From Gaiellasilicea sp963791905 (GTDB taxonomy: Bacteria; Actinomycetota; Thermoleophilia; Gaiellales; Gaiellaceae), in the NCBI GenBank assembly GCA_963791905.1, contig CAWBTX010000007.1, forward strand, positions 220,593-284,592: DNA of 64,000 bases, given 5' to 3'. The notes below the pieces were generated by a model that saw nothing but the letters and a program-made list of their open reading frames with translations, had not been told where the DNA came from and made no database searches. A program made the position numbers and the translations under genes. This document shows, in pieces, positions 8,157-16,747 of the stretch. How positions within the stretch are numbered: the first letter of the stretch is position 1; the number at the start of each line of letters is the position of its first letter.

Positions 8157-8199
8157 GATGCGAAGGGTTCTGGGCTAGTCAGAGCCCTTCATCGTTTTT
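8157..8199 (+). terminator. Rho-independent terminator after the tRNA-like end
   Basis: A stem AAGGGTTCTG / CAGAGCCCTT extended by GATG/CATC, with a 7-base loop, runs into TTTTT. It is the best canonical terminator in the window and sits where a tmRNA or tRNA terminator would be, supporting a real RNA gene end at 8148. Confidence 0.75.
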
Positions 8200-8279
8200 C
8201 GTCTCGGTGCTCGTTTCGGCTTAGGGATTGTCGTCTGACTCTGCTTGCTGGCCGAACGGGATGGGCGGATGATCCGGGG

Positions 8280-10775
8280 GTGCGGTTCGACCTTCCGACC
8301 GGCACCGTCACGTTTGTCTTCACCGACGTTGAGGGTTCGACGTCGCTCCTGAACGAGCTCGGCGCAGAGGCCTACGCGGATGCGCTCGCCGATCACCGCG
8401 CGGTGATCCGGGAGCCGTGTCTGCGAAGAGGTGGCGTCGAGGTGGACACGCAGGGAGACGCCTTCTTCTTCGCCTTCCCTACCGCCCCGGGTGCCCTCGA
8501 CGCCGCGTCCGAGTTCACGGATCACCTGGCCGCGACCGGGCAGATCCGCGTGCGCGTCGGAGTCCACACGGGCACGCCCGTGCTCGGAGAGGAAGGGTAT
8601 GTCGGCCACGATGTCCATCGCGCCGCTCGCATCGCGGCCGCCGGGCACGGCGGCCAGGTGCTCGTCTCGGCGGCGACGGCGGCCTTGGTCGCAGTCGAGC
8701 TGAGCGACCTCGGAGAGCATCGGTTCAAGGACCTCGGTGCTCCCGAGCGCGTCTTCCAGTTCGGCAGCGATGAGTTCCCCGCACTGAAGAGCCTCTATCG
8801 CACGAACCTTCCGGTTCCGGCGACGCCGTTCCTCGGCCGCGAGCGGGAGATCGAACAGATCGCGGAGCTTCTGCGGCGGCCCGACGTCCGGCTGGTGACG
8901 CTGACGGGCCCTGGTGGCAGCGGCAAGACGCGGCTCTCGTTGCAAGCTGCCGCCTCGGCTGCCGACGACTACGACCGCGGGGTGTGGTGGGTCCCGCTCG
9001 CCTCGCTCGCCGATCCCGCACTCGTCGAGACGACCGCAACCCAGGCGCTCGGGTCGAAGGACACGCTCTCTGCAACGGTCGGCGACCAGCGCCTGTTGCT
9101 CGTGCTGGACAACTTCGAGCATGTGCTCGCAGCGGCCGCTGGGATCGCAGAGACGATCGGATCCTGTCCGCACCTGACGGTGCTCGTGACGAGCCGCGAG
9201 CCGCTGCACGTCGACGGTGAGTGGGAGGTCGCCGTCGATCCGTTGCGAGAGCCGGACGCGGTCGATCTGTTCGTGCAACGTGCCCTGGCCGTCAGTTCCG
9301 ACTTCGACGCAAACGGCGAGGTCGCCGAGATCTGCACGCGCCTCGACTGCCTGCCTCTCGCGATCGAGCTGGCCGCTGCGCGCGTGAAGGCTCTCTCGCC
9401 GTCGGCTTTGCTCGAACGACTCGAGCAGAGACTGCCTCTGCTTGCGGGCGGCTCTCGCTCGGCACCCGAGCGGCAGCGGACGCTGCGCGCGACGATCGCC
9501 TGGAGCCACGACCTCCTGACGACGGCAGAGCAGGACCTCTTCGCCCGCCTGGCCGTGTTCGCCGGCAGTTGCACGCTGGAGGAAGCGGAGGAGATCTGCG
9601 GCGCCGAAGTCGACACGATTGCCTCGCTGGTCGACAAGAGCCTGCTCCGCCGCACCGGCGACCGCTATTGGATGCTCGAGACGATTCGCGAGTTCGCGTC
9701 CGAACAGCTCGACCAGCTCGCGGACGCCGGCGTGCTTCGGGATCGGCATGCGGGCTTCTACGTCGCACTCGGTGAGCGCGCGCGCCCGGAGCTGCGCGCG
9801 CGCGGAGCTCGCGAGTGGCTCGACCGGCTCGACGCGGAGCACGCGAACGTGCGGGCGTCCCTCGAGCACCTGTTGGCGAGCGGGGACGCGGACGGTGCGC
9901 TGCGGCTGTCGGGGGCGATCTGGATGTACTGGCAGACACGCGGTCACTGGACCGAGGGCCGGCGCGCCCTGACCGCAGCCCTCGCGCTCGGGGGCGGCCT
10001 CAAGCCGGAACGGCTCGTCAACTCGTTGTGGGGTGGCGCAATCCTCGCGCTGTGGCAGGGTGACATCGACGAAGGCGAGCGGCTGGCCTCCCGCATCCTC
10101 GAGATCTCGCAGACGGCGGCGGATGAGGAGCATGTGTATTCGGTGGCGATCCACCTGCTCGCGATCGTCGCGTCGATGCGGGGTGATCGTGACCGGGCGG
10201 TCGCGTTGCTCGAGGAGTCGTTGGCGATCGGGCGTCGCGGGGGTGACCAGTGGTTGTTCTCGATCGCGCTGAACAACCTCGGCAACCTGCTCGCGGGTGA
10301 GGGCGACTACGAGCGCGCCGCGGAGCTCTTCGAAGAGAGCCTGGTGATCGGCGAGGCGCGCGGCGATGTCGACCGGCGTGCGCGGGCGAACAACAACCTC
10401 GGCTGGGCGACCCACGGCCTCGGTGACCTCGCCCGCGCACGCGACTACTACCGACGCGGGCTGGAGGCCGCGACCGAGATCGGGCTCGTCGAGGCCCAGG
10501 TTCACGCGCTGTTCGGCATCGCCGCGTTGGAAGCTAAGACGGGCGACGCGCGCGCGGGCGCTCGTCTACTCGGCCAAGTGAAGGAGCTGGATTCGCGTCT
10601 CGGTGCCGCCAGCGACGATGCGCTCGACGCGCTCGAGCGGCAAACGCTGACGACGCTCGAGGCTGCGCTCGGGCCCGAGCAGCTTGCGTCCGAGGTTGCG
10701 GCAGGGGCCGCGTTGCCGCTCGAGGACGCAATCGACCTCGCACTCGGACGGAGTGAGTCGGAAACGTCCGCCTGA
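8280..10775 (+). CDS. Class III adenylate cyclase - NB-ARC-like ATPase - TPR regulator
   Basis: 831 aa from a GTG start at 8280. Residues 1-165 are a class III nucleotide cyclase domain (TVTFVFTDVEGSTSLL, DTQGDAFFFAF, RVGVHTGTPV, YVGHDVHRAARI). An AAA/NB-ARC-type ATPase follows, with Walker A TGPGGSGKTRLS and Walker B LLLVLDNFEHV plus LTVLVTSREPL. The C-terminal ~350 residues are TPR-like helical repeats (ALNNLGNLLAGEGDYERAAE, RARANNNLGWATHGLGDLAR). This is the architecture of large actinobacterial signalling proteins. No DNA-binding domain is visible, so whether it makes cAMP or controls transcription is open. Confidence 0.85.
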   Translation: MRFDLPTGTVTFVFTDVEGSTSLLNELGAEAYADALADHRAVIREPCLRRGGVEVDTQGDAFFFAFPTAPGALDAASEFTDHLAATGQIRVRVGVHTGTPVLGEEGYVGHDVHRAARIAAAGHGGQVLVSAATAALVAVELSDLGEHRFKDLGAPERVFQFGSDEFPALKSLYRTNLPVPATPFLGREREIEQIAELLRRPDVRLVTLTGPGGSGKTRLSLQAAASAADDYDRGVWWVPLASLADPALVETTATQALGSKDTLSATVGDQRLLLVLDNFEHVLAAAAGIAETIGSCPHLTVLVTSREPLHVDGEWEVAVDPLREPDAVDLFVQRALAVSSDFDANGEVAEICTRLDCLPLAIELAAARVKALSPSALLERLEQRLPLLAGGSRSAPERQRTLRATIAWSHDLLTTAEQDLFARLAVFAGSCTLEEAEEICGAEVDTIASLVDKSLLRRTGDRYWMLETIREFASEQLDQLADAGVLRDRHAGFYVALGERARPELRARGAREWLDRLDAEHANVRASLEHLLASGDADGALRLSGAIWMYWQTRGHWTEGRRALTAALALGGGLKPERLVNSLWGGAILALWQGDIDEGERLASRILEISQTAADEEHVYSVAIHLLAIVASMRGDRDRAVALLEESLAIGRRGGDQWLFSIALNNLGNLLAGEGDYERAAELFEESLVIGEARGDVDRRARANNNLGWATHGLGDLARARDYYRRGLEAATEIGLVEAQVHALFGIAALEAKTGDARAGARLLGQVKELDSRLGAASDDALDALERQTLTTLEAALGPEQLASEVAAGAALPLEDAIDLALGRSESETSA

Positions 10776-10805
10776 CGGCCGACGGTCGGCCGGTTGGAAT
10801 CTTTC

Positions 10806-10829
10806 GCGGGTTCGATCCCGCCAGGCGCA
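10806..10829 (+). other. Second tRNA-like 3' end fragment
   Basis: GCGGG-TTCGAT-CCCGC followed by CAGGCGCA resembles a tRNA T-arm and acceptor end (tRNA-Arg-like, acceptor GCGCCTG/CAGGCGC), but the loop is one base short. No D-arm or anticodon arm lies upstream; the space is filled by the end of the cyclase gene and a GC-rich inverted repeat. Confidence 0.3.
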
Positions 10830-11103
10830 TAGCCGCGGTTGCGACAATGCTTCGGAACTTGAGGGTGCGGCAGGGAGGGTCTCGCGCGAGCCGGCTGGGC
10901 TGAACTGCCTGTCTGCATCGAGACATGCGTGAGCAATCCACCCGGAGAGGCGGCCAGGTTCCGTCCGTTCTCTCCCGGCCATCCGTGGATCCACGGGGAG
11001 CATACGACGCGATTCGTGTTCATCGCCGGGACGTCTGCTCAGTCACGGCGCGGATCCTAGAATTCTCCTAGAACGCGGCCGCTCCTCGCCAGCTCCGAGA
11101 ACC
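10830..11103. other. Intergenic stretch, no convincing gene
   Basis: Between the cyclase gene and the tRNA-Pro terminator. A 43-codon plus-strand frame (GTG 10929 to TAG 11060) is the only candidate and has no recognisable features. A short direct repeat, TCCTAGAA, occurs twice near 11056-11075. Confidence 0.4.
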
Positions 11104-11127
11104 GAAAGCCCCGTTTCCGGGGCTTTC
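11104..11127 (-). terminator. Terminator of tRNA-Pro
   Basis: A perfect stem GAAAGCCCC / GGGGCTTTC with a 6-base loop starts a few bases beyond the 3' end of the minus-strand tRNA-Pro gene. Confidence 0.7.
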
Positions 11128-11131
11128 TCAG

Positions 11132-11206
11132 TCGGGGCGCCGAGATTTGAACTCGGGACCTCTAGTCCCCCAGACTAGCGCGCTAACCAGGCTGCGCCAC
11201 GCCCCG
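11132..11206 (-). tRNA. tRNA-Pro(GGG)
   Basis: A complete 75-base cloverleaf: acceptor CGGGGCG/CGCCCCG with A73, D-arm GCGC/GCGC, anticodon stem CTAGT/ACTAG around the loop CTGGGGG (anticodon GGG), T-arm CCGAG/CTCGG with loop TTCAAAT. The CCA end is not encoded. The terminator at 11104-11127 follows directly. Confidence 0.95.
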
Positions 11207-11328
11207 TGAGGGTCGGAGTATAGCTCTCGGCTCTTTTCGGCTTGGTTGCGTGCGTTGCCGCTCTCGACAAACCGCCGCGAGCGTGACCGCGTAGGTCCGG
11301 GAGACCTGTGGAATCCGTCCGGGGAGGG

Positions 11329-12177
11329 ATGACATTGAGGTGGATCTCACTAGCCGCGGCCGCGGGCGCCGGTGTGCTCGTGCTCGTCGGTTTGGGCGCC
11401 GTTGCCGGCGCAAGCACCTCCGCCAACACCATTCGGCTCAGCGCCGCGATGACGTCCGGCGAGGAGACGCCGGCGCCGCGCGGCGAGGTGGCGAACGCGC
11501 GGGGCGTCTTTACCGCTACGGCGACGAAGACCGCGACCGGCGCCACGTTGAACTGGACACTGACCTTCAGCGGCCTCACCGGGCCTGCGACCGCGGCACA
11601 CATTCACACCGCCGCGCGCGGTACCCCGGGGCCCGTGTCGGTGCCGCTCTGCGGGCCGTGCGAGAGCGGCCAGACCGGGAGCGCTGACGTCGACCAGACG
11701 CTTCTGAGCGCGATTCAGGCCGGCGGGACGTACGTCAACGTCCACACCGGCACGAACGGGCCGGGAGAGATCCGGGCTCAGCTCGGCACGGTGGCCGCAG
11801 TCACGGCCGCCCTCAACTCCCGCCAGGAGGTGCCGAAGCCGAAGGGCGCCGTCTCCAGGGCGGCCGGGTCGTTCACCCTGACCGCAACCAAGGCGGACTC
11901 AGCCAGCACCATCGCCTGGCGCCTGACGTTCAGGCGGCTGACCGGCCGGGCCGTCGCCGCGCACATCCACATCGGCCGCCGCGGCGCAGCGGGACCCGTC
12001 GCGATTCCGCTCTGCGGCCCGTGCCGCAGCGGCGTCCGTGGCACCGCCACGCCGAACGCGGCCACGCTGACGGCGCTCGAGGCCGGCCGTGCCTACGTCA
12101 ACGTCCATACTCGGAGCAACGCGGCCGGCGAGATCCGCGGCCAGCTGCCGGCTCTGCCGCTGACAATCACCCCCTAG
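11329..12177 (+). CDS. Secreted protein with two CHRD domains
   Basis: About 282 aa. After an N-terminal signal segment (WISLAAAAGAGVLVLVGLGA) come two CHRD-type repeats. Each has a hydrophobic core strand, the motif AAHIHTA or AAHIHIG, PLCGPC, and AYVNVHT or TYVNVHT followed by GEIR. CHRD domains are known from chordin and from many bacterial secreted proteins, with no settled enzymatic role. The start is uncertain: GGGGAGGG at 11321-11328 touches the ATG at 11329 but is well spaced from a TTG at 11335, which may be the true start. Confidence 0.8.
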   Translation: MTLRWISLAAAAGAGVLVLVGLGAVAGASTSANTIRLSAAMTSGEETPAPRGEVANARGVFTATATKTATGATLNWTLTFSGLTGPATAAHIHTAARGTPGPVSVPLCGPCESGQTGSADVDQTLLSAIQAGGTYVNVHTGTNGPGEIRAQLGTVAAVTAALNSRQEVPKPKGAVSRAAGSFTLTATKADSASTIAWRLTFRRLTGRAVAAHIHIGRRGAAGPVAIPLCGPCRSGVRGTATPNAATLTALEAGRAYVNVHTRSNAAGEIRGQLPALPLTITP

Positions 12178-12190
12178 TCTGCGGCAGCTC

Positions 12191-12231
12191 GCACGCGAGC
12201 GCGCCCGAACGGCGTCGGGCGCCTCGCGTGC
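12191..12231. terminator. Bidirectional terminator between convergent genes
   Basis: A long hairpin with a near-perfect 17-base stem (one bulged base) and a 6-base loop lies between the CHRD gene (plus) and the xre gene (minus). It has no T-run; in a high-GC genome the stem alone may stop transcription both ways. Confidence 0.6.
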
Positions 12232-12242
12232 AGTCCGGTGCG

Positions 12243-12542
12243 TCAGACGCTGAGCCGCTTGTACAGGCGGTCGATCATGTCCGGCATCGTCTCGAGCCTG
12301 TCGGTGATCACGCGCAGGCGGTACTCGCGGAAGTGCTCCGGCTCGACGTCGAGCGCACCGGCGAGACGTTCGACGACCTCCTTCGAGGGCACCGGCCGGT
12401 TGCCGTGCACGAGATGGTTGAGGTAGCCGGCCGAGAGCTCGGTCTTGGCCGCGAGGCCGCGGTAGGTCAGCCCCGTGTCGGTCATCAGCCGCTCGATCGT
12501 GGGGCCGAAGGGATCCTCGCTGTACTTGCGCCGCCGCGTCAT
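12243..12542 (-). CDS. XRE-type helix-turn-helix protein
   Basis: 99 aa. A helix-turn-helix of the Cro/C1 type occupies residues ~20-65 (GLTYRGLAAKTELSAGYLNH, then ERLAGALDVEPEHFREYR). The ATG at 12542 overlaps the proS stop in an ATGA arrangement, so the protein is probably made by translational coupling as the last gene of the rpsB-proS run. Its targets are unknown. A small DNA-binding protein tied to a tRNA synthetase suggests a housekeeping regulator rather than a phage repressor. Confidence 0.8.
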   Translation of the reverse strand: MTRRRKYSEDPFGPTIERLMTDTGLTYRGLAAKTELSAGYLNHLVHGNRPVPSKEVVERLAGALDVEPEHFREYRLRVITDRLETMPDMIDRLYKRLSV

Positions 12543-14221
12543 CGACGTTCGACTACCCATTTTGCGGCGTCTAAACGCCCGATCCGCTCCTCCTCCCCGG
12601 TCGCCCTGAGGCGAACGTCGACGGCGTCGTCGGCGAGAGTCTTCTTGCCGACGATCACGCGGGTCGGGGCGCCGAAGAGGTCGGCGTCGGCGAACTTCTC
12701 ACCGGGGCGCTGGTCGCGGTCGTCGAGGAGCACCGAAAGTCCCTCGGACGCGAGCGCCTCGGCGGCGTCCTCGGCCTTCGCGAGGATGGCGGCGTCGCCT
12801 GCATCGAGCGAGACGACCTCGGCGTCGTAGGGCGCGAGCTCCGCCGTCCAGACGATCGACTCCTCGCTCCCGCCCTGCTCGACGGCCGCCGCCACGACCC
12901 GCCCCGGGCCGATGCCGTAGCTCCCCATCACGATCGGCCGCTCGGCGCCGTCCTCGTCGAGGACCGTGGCGTCGAGCGGCACTGAGTAAAACGTACCGAG
13001 CTTGAAGATATGCCCGACCTCGATCGCGGTCTGGAAGCGAAGCGCGCCGCCGCAGTGCGGACACGAGTCGCCCTCGCTTGCCTCGCGCAGGTCGGCGAAC
13101 CGCGCGGTGAAGTCGCGTCCGTGCTCGACGCCGCGCAGGTGGAAGCCGGTTCGATTCGCGCCCGCGACGAACTGCCCGGTGCGGAGCGCCTCGTCGGCGA
13201 CGATCACGCCCGAGAAGCCGACCGGGCCGAGCGAACCGGGATCGGCGCCGAAGGCGGAACGGATCTCGTCCTCCGTCGCCGGGCGGCTCTCCCCCACGGC
13301 GTGGCCGAGCTTCTCCTCGCTGAGGCGGTCGTCGCCGCGGACCAGCGCGAGCACGACGGTGCCGTCCGCGAGCGTCACCGGCATCGCCTTCGAGGTCGCG
13401 GCCGGATCAATTCCGAGCAGCTCCGCAAGCGCTTCGATCGTCGTGATCCCCGGCGTCGCGATCTCCTCGGGAGCGTCGAGGCGCTCGGGGAACGCGGCCG
13501 GCCGCGGCACGCCGCTGGCGATCTCTTGGTCGGCGGCGTAGTCGCCGCGCTCACAGCGGACGAGCGTGTTTTCGCCAGATCCAGACGGGCAGAGGAAGTC
13601 CCGGGATTCCTTGCCCCCCATCATCCCGGACTCCGCCTCCACCTCGTAGACCTCCAGCCCGCAGCGGTCGAAGATGCGATGGTAGGCGCCGCGCTGGAGC
13701 TCGAAGCTGCGTGCGAGTCCCTCGTCGTCGACGTCGAACGAGTAGGCGTCCTTCATCACGAACTCACGCACGCGGAGGAGGGCGCCGCGTGGGCGGGGTT
13801 CGTCGCGGCCCTTGGTCTGGAAGTGGTAGAGCATCTGCGGCAGCTGCCGGTAGCTCTGCAGCTCGCGCGCGTGGAAGGTGAACGACTCCTCGTGGGTCAA
13901 CGGGAGCACGAAGCGGCGGCCGGCGCGGTCCTCGAGCTTGAAGAGCTCGGTGATGCCGTAGCGGCCGGTCTGCTCCCACAGCTCCGCGGGCGTCAGCACG
14001 GGTGCCAACATCTCCTGACAGCCGATCGCGTTCATCTCCTCGCGCACGATCCGGACAACGTTTTGGTGCACCTTCCAGCCCAGCGGCAGGTACGTCCAAA
14101 GGCCGGCGCTCATCTGCCGGATGTAGCCGCCGCGGACGAGCAGCTTGTGCGAGATCGCCTCCGCGTCGGCAGGTGCGTTCCGCAGGGTCGGCAGGAACAG
14201 GCGTGACGCTCGCGCGATCAT
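12539..14221 (-). CDS. proS: Prolyl-tRNA synthetase (bacterial type, with editing domain)
   Basis: Charges tRNA-Pro with proline in the cytoplasm. 560 aa, the normal length for the bacterial form. The class II catalytic core is clear: motif 1 region GWKVHQNVVRIVREEMNA, motif 2 TSKxRE-type RPRGALLRVREFVMKDAYSF and motif 3 GSYGIGPGRVVAA. The YbaK-like editing insertion (ATSKAMPVTLADGTVVLALV) lies between motifs 2 and 3, and a C-terminal anticodon-binding domain ends the protein. A tRNA-Pro gene sits 1.3 kb away. Confidence 0.97.
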   Translation of the reverse strand: MIARASRLFLPTLRNAPADAEAISHKLLVRGGYIRQMSAGLWTYLPLGWKVHQNVVRIVREEMNAIGCQEMLAPVLTPAELWEQTGRYGITELFKLEDRAGRRFVLPLTHEESFTFHARELQSYRQLPQMLYHFQTKGRDEPRPRGALLRVREFVMKDAYSFDVDDEGLARSFELQRGAYHRIFDRCGLEVYEVEAESGMMGGKESRDFLCPSGSGENTLVRCERGDYAADQEIASGVPRPAAFPERLDAPEEIATPGITTIEALAELLGIDPAATSKAMPVTLADGTVVLALVRGDDRLSEEKLGHAVGESRPATEDEIRSAFGADPGSLGPVGFSGVIVADEALRTGQFVAGANRTGFHLRGVEHGRDFTARFADLREASEGDSCPHCGGALRFQTAIEVGHIFKLGTFYSVPLDATVLDEDGAERPIVMGSYGIGPGRVVAAAVEQGGSEESIVWTAELAPYDAEVVSLDAGDAAILAKAEDAAEALASEGLSVLLDDRDQRPGEKFADADLFGAPTRVIVGKKTLADDAVDVRLRATGEEERIGRLDAAKWVVERR

Positions 14222-14313
14222 TCGCGAGAGGTTAGTGAAACCACACCTGCCGCGTTACCGCGGACGAAAGGCCGCGGATCGGTGCGCACAACTTCAGGGA
14301 TGTTCGCGCGGAA

Positions 14314-14359
14314 GGCATCCGCGCGAGCGGATGCCGTAGCCGGATCCTCTGGATCCGGC
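14314..14359 (-). terminator. Two hairpins between ispG and proS
   Basis: Two perfect inverted repeats follow the ispG stop: GCCGGATCC/GGATCCGGC (14339-14359) and GGCATCCGC/GCGGATGCC (14314-14335). They may end or attenuate transcription before proS, splitting the run into two units. No T-run is present. Confidence 0.4.
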
Positions 14360-14373
14360 CCGCTGCAAATGAA

Positions 14374-15507
14374 TCAGTCGAGGGGGATGAGCGACGCTTC
14401 AGCCATCGCGAGAGCGGCCGGCTTTGCCATCTTCAGCCGCTTCGGGCGCTGCATCCCGCCCTCGATCCAGCGATCGATCTCGTAGAAGAGCTCGTCGATC
14501 AGGATGTCCGACGAGACCTTGTTCAGCACACGGCCGTGCGCGTAGATGAAGCCGACGTCGCGGCCGCCGGCGATGCCGAAGTCGGCGTCGCCCGCCTCCC
14601 CCGGCCCGTTGACCGCGCAGCCCATGACGGCGACCTCGAACGCCTCGCTGTAGTCCCGCAGCCGCTCCTCGACGACGACCGCAAGCTTCTCGACGCCGAC
14701 GTTGTCGCGCCCGCAGCTCGGGCAGGAGATCATCACCGGGCCGCGCTCCCGCAGACCGAGCGCCTTCAGGATCTCCCACGCCGTCTCGACCTCCTTGACG
14801 GGATCGGCGGTCAGCGAGACGCGCAGCGTGTCCCCGATGCCGTCCGCGAGCAGCGCTCCCATGCCGACGGCGCTCTTGATCGAGCCGGAGAACGGCGTCC
14901 CCGCCTCGGTCACGCCGAGGTGGAGCGGGTACGGCACCTTGGCCGACAGCATTCGGTAGGCGCGGATCATCGTCGGCACGTGCGTCGACTTGACGGAGAT
15001 CTTGAAGTCGCGGTAGTCGAGCCGCTCGAGCAGCTCGACCTCCTCCAGAGCGGCTGCGACAAGAGCCTCGGCCTGATCCTCCTGGGCGAGCGCGTGCAGG
15101 TGCTTCGGCAGCGAGCCGGAGTTGGCGCCGATCCGCATCGGGATGCCGGCCTCTTTCGCTGCCTCCACGACCTGGACGACCTTGTCAGGGCCACCGATGT
15201 TGCCTGGGTTGATCCGGACAGCCGCCACGCCGGCGTCGATCGCCTTCAGGGCAAGCGAGGCGTTGAAGTGGATGTCCGCGATCACCGGCAGCGGCGAGAG
15301 ACGGACGATGCGCTTCAGCGCCTCGGCGTCCTCCGTCTTGGGCACGGCGCAGCGGACGATCTCGCAGCCGGCCGACGCGAGGGCGGCGATCTGGGCCGTC
15401 GTCGCCTCGACGTCGCGCGTCGGCGTCAGCGTCATCGACTGCACGACCACGGGCGCGCCGCCGCCGATCGCGACGCCGCCGACCTTGATCTGGACGCGCG
15501 AGGCCAT
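14374..15507 (-). CDS. ispG: 4-hydroxy-3-methylbut-2-enyl diphosphate synthase (IspG/GcpE)
   Basis: Penultimate enzyme of the MEP isoprenoid pathway; a [4Fe-4S] enzyme converting MEcPP to HMBPP. 377 aa. The TIM-barrel part shows VQSMTLTPTRDVEAT, DIHFNASLALKAIDAG and RINPGNIGG. The cluster domain has the ligands Cys-x-x-Cys in SCPSCGRDN and the third Cys with the following Glu in GCAVNGPGEAGDADF. It lies just downstream of rseP and dxr, so two MEP steps are transcribed together. Confidence 0.97.
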   Translation of the reverse strand: MASRVQIKVGGVAIGGGAPVVVQSMTLTPTRDVEATTAQIAALASAGCEIVRCAVPKTEDAEALKRIVRLSPLPVIADIHFNASLALKAIDAGVAAVRINPGNIGGPDKVVQVVEAAKEAGIPMRIGANSGSLPKHLHALAQEDQAEALVAAALEEVELLERLDYRDFKISVKSTHVPTMIRAYRMLSAKVPYPLHLGVTEAGTPFSGSIKSAVGMGALLADGIGDTLRVSLTADPVKEVETAWEILKALGLRERGPVMISCPSCGRDNVGVEKLAVVVEERLRDYSEAFEVAVMGCAVNGPGEAGDADFGIAGGRDVGFIYAHGRVLNKVSSDILIDELFYEIDRWIEGGMQRPKRLKMAKPAALAMAEASLIPLD

Positions 15508-15535
15508 CGGGGGAAGCGTAGCGCCGCGCGTCGGT

Positions 15536-16747
15536 CTAGTTGCCGAGCCGGCCGATGTCGTTCGAGAGGCCGATGAAGAAGAGCAACAGGACGACCGCGA
15601 GGCCGAGCGCGGAGGCCCGTTCGTAGACCTCCCGGGCGACAGCCTTGCCCCGGATCCCCTCGATGAGCGAGAACAGGATGTGGCCGCCGTCGAGCGGCAG
15701 CAGCGGCAGCAGGTTCAGCAGGGCGAGCGACAGACTGATCAGGCCGAGGACCCAGAGGTAGTTTGTCGTGCCGCGGTCGACCTGCTCCGAGGAGACCTGG
15801 ACGATGCCGACCGGGCTGGAGATCTCGTCGCGCCCGTCTCCGGTGACGAGACGGCCGAGCGAGGCGCCGATCTCCCTCGTAACGATGCCCGTCGTCCGGA
15901 TCGCCTCCCACACCGACTCGCCCACGCCGAGCCCTCGTCCGCTCAGGACGAACCCGAGCCGGTAGGCGCCGTCGGTCTGCTCCGCCTTGATCGGCCCGAG
16001 CGCCATCGCCTGTCCGTCGCGCTCGACGATCAGCGTGAGCGGCTTGCCGTCAGACGAGGAGATGATCTCCGCGATCTCGTCCGGCTCGACCGAATGCCCA
16101 CCGATGGCGACGATCCTGTCGCCGGGCTGGAGGCCGACCACCGCGGCGGGCATGTCCGCCACGACGCTGTCCACGGTCGTCGTGGCCTTGCCGCCGCCGG
16201 CCATGTAGAGCGCGGCGAACAGCACGATCGCGAGCAGGAGATTCGCGCCGGGACCGGCGAAGATGACCGCGACGCGTTTCCACGTCCGGGCCCGCCAGTA
16301 CGCGTCCGGGCCGAGCGAGTCGCCGATCTCGGTCAGCCCGCGGTCGGCAGAGCTACGGGCGGCCGGGGAGAGCTCTGCGACCTCGATCCCCTCTGCGACC
16401 TCCGGGAGCGTGGAGCGGGCACCTGCATAGTCGCTGGCGCTCAGCTTGCGTCGCAGCGCCTCGACCGCCGAGGTCAGCGTCGGCTGCTCAGCGACGGCCC
16501 GGCCGAAGTACATGTCGAGGTCGCCCGCCGCCGGGCGGTGCATGCCCGGGATCTTCACGTAGCCGCCGAGCGGGATCGTGCCGATGCCGTACTCGATCCC
16601 GTTCCGGCGCCGTTTCACGAGCGCCGGCGGGAACCCGATGTAGAACTTGCGCGGGTTCATGCCGACGCCGCGCGCGACGAAGAAGTGACCCGCCTCGTGG
16701 ATCAGGATGAGCAGGCCGAGGCCGAGGATCGAGACGAAGATGCTCAC
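15536..16747 (-). CDS. rseP: Site-2 intramembrane zinc protease (RseP/M50)
   Basis: 403 aa from a GTG at 16747 that overlaps the dxr stop (GTGA). The zinc motif HEAGH lies in the first membrane segment (LGLLILIHEAGHFFVARG), and the second catalytic site appears as LNLLPLLPLDGGHI near the C-terminus. A single PDZ domain (VVADMPAAVVGLQPGDRIVAI) lies between. Family members cut transmembrane anti-sigma factors or signal-peptide remnants. A longer frame running further upstream is only the shadow of dxr. Confidence 0.93.
   Translation of the reverse strand: MSIFVSILGLGLLILIHEAGHFFVARGVGMNPRKFYIGFPPALVKRRRNGIEYGIGTIPLGGYVKIPGMHRPAAGDLDMYFGRAVAEQPTLTSAVEALRRKLSASDYAGARSTLPEVAEGIEVAELSPAARSSADRGLTEIGDSLGPDAYWRARTWKRVAVIFAGPGANLLLAIVLFAALYMAGGGKATTTVDSVVADMPAAVVGLQPGDRIVAIGGHSVEPDEIAEIISSSDGKPLTLIVERDGQAMALGPIKAEQTDGAYRLGFVLSGRGLGVGESVWEAIRTTGIVTREIGASLGRLVTGDGRDEISSPVGIVQVSSEQVDRGTTNYLWVLGLISLSLALLNLLPLLPLDGGHILFSLIEGIRGKAVAREVYERASALGLAVVLLLFFIGLSNDIGRLGN

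Noticed and set aside
8175..10505. A 776-codon minus-strand frame opposite the cyclase-TPR gene
   Set aside because: It has no domains and a composition typical of the complement of a GC-rich gene; the plus-strand protein has clear motifs throughout.
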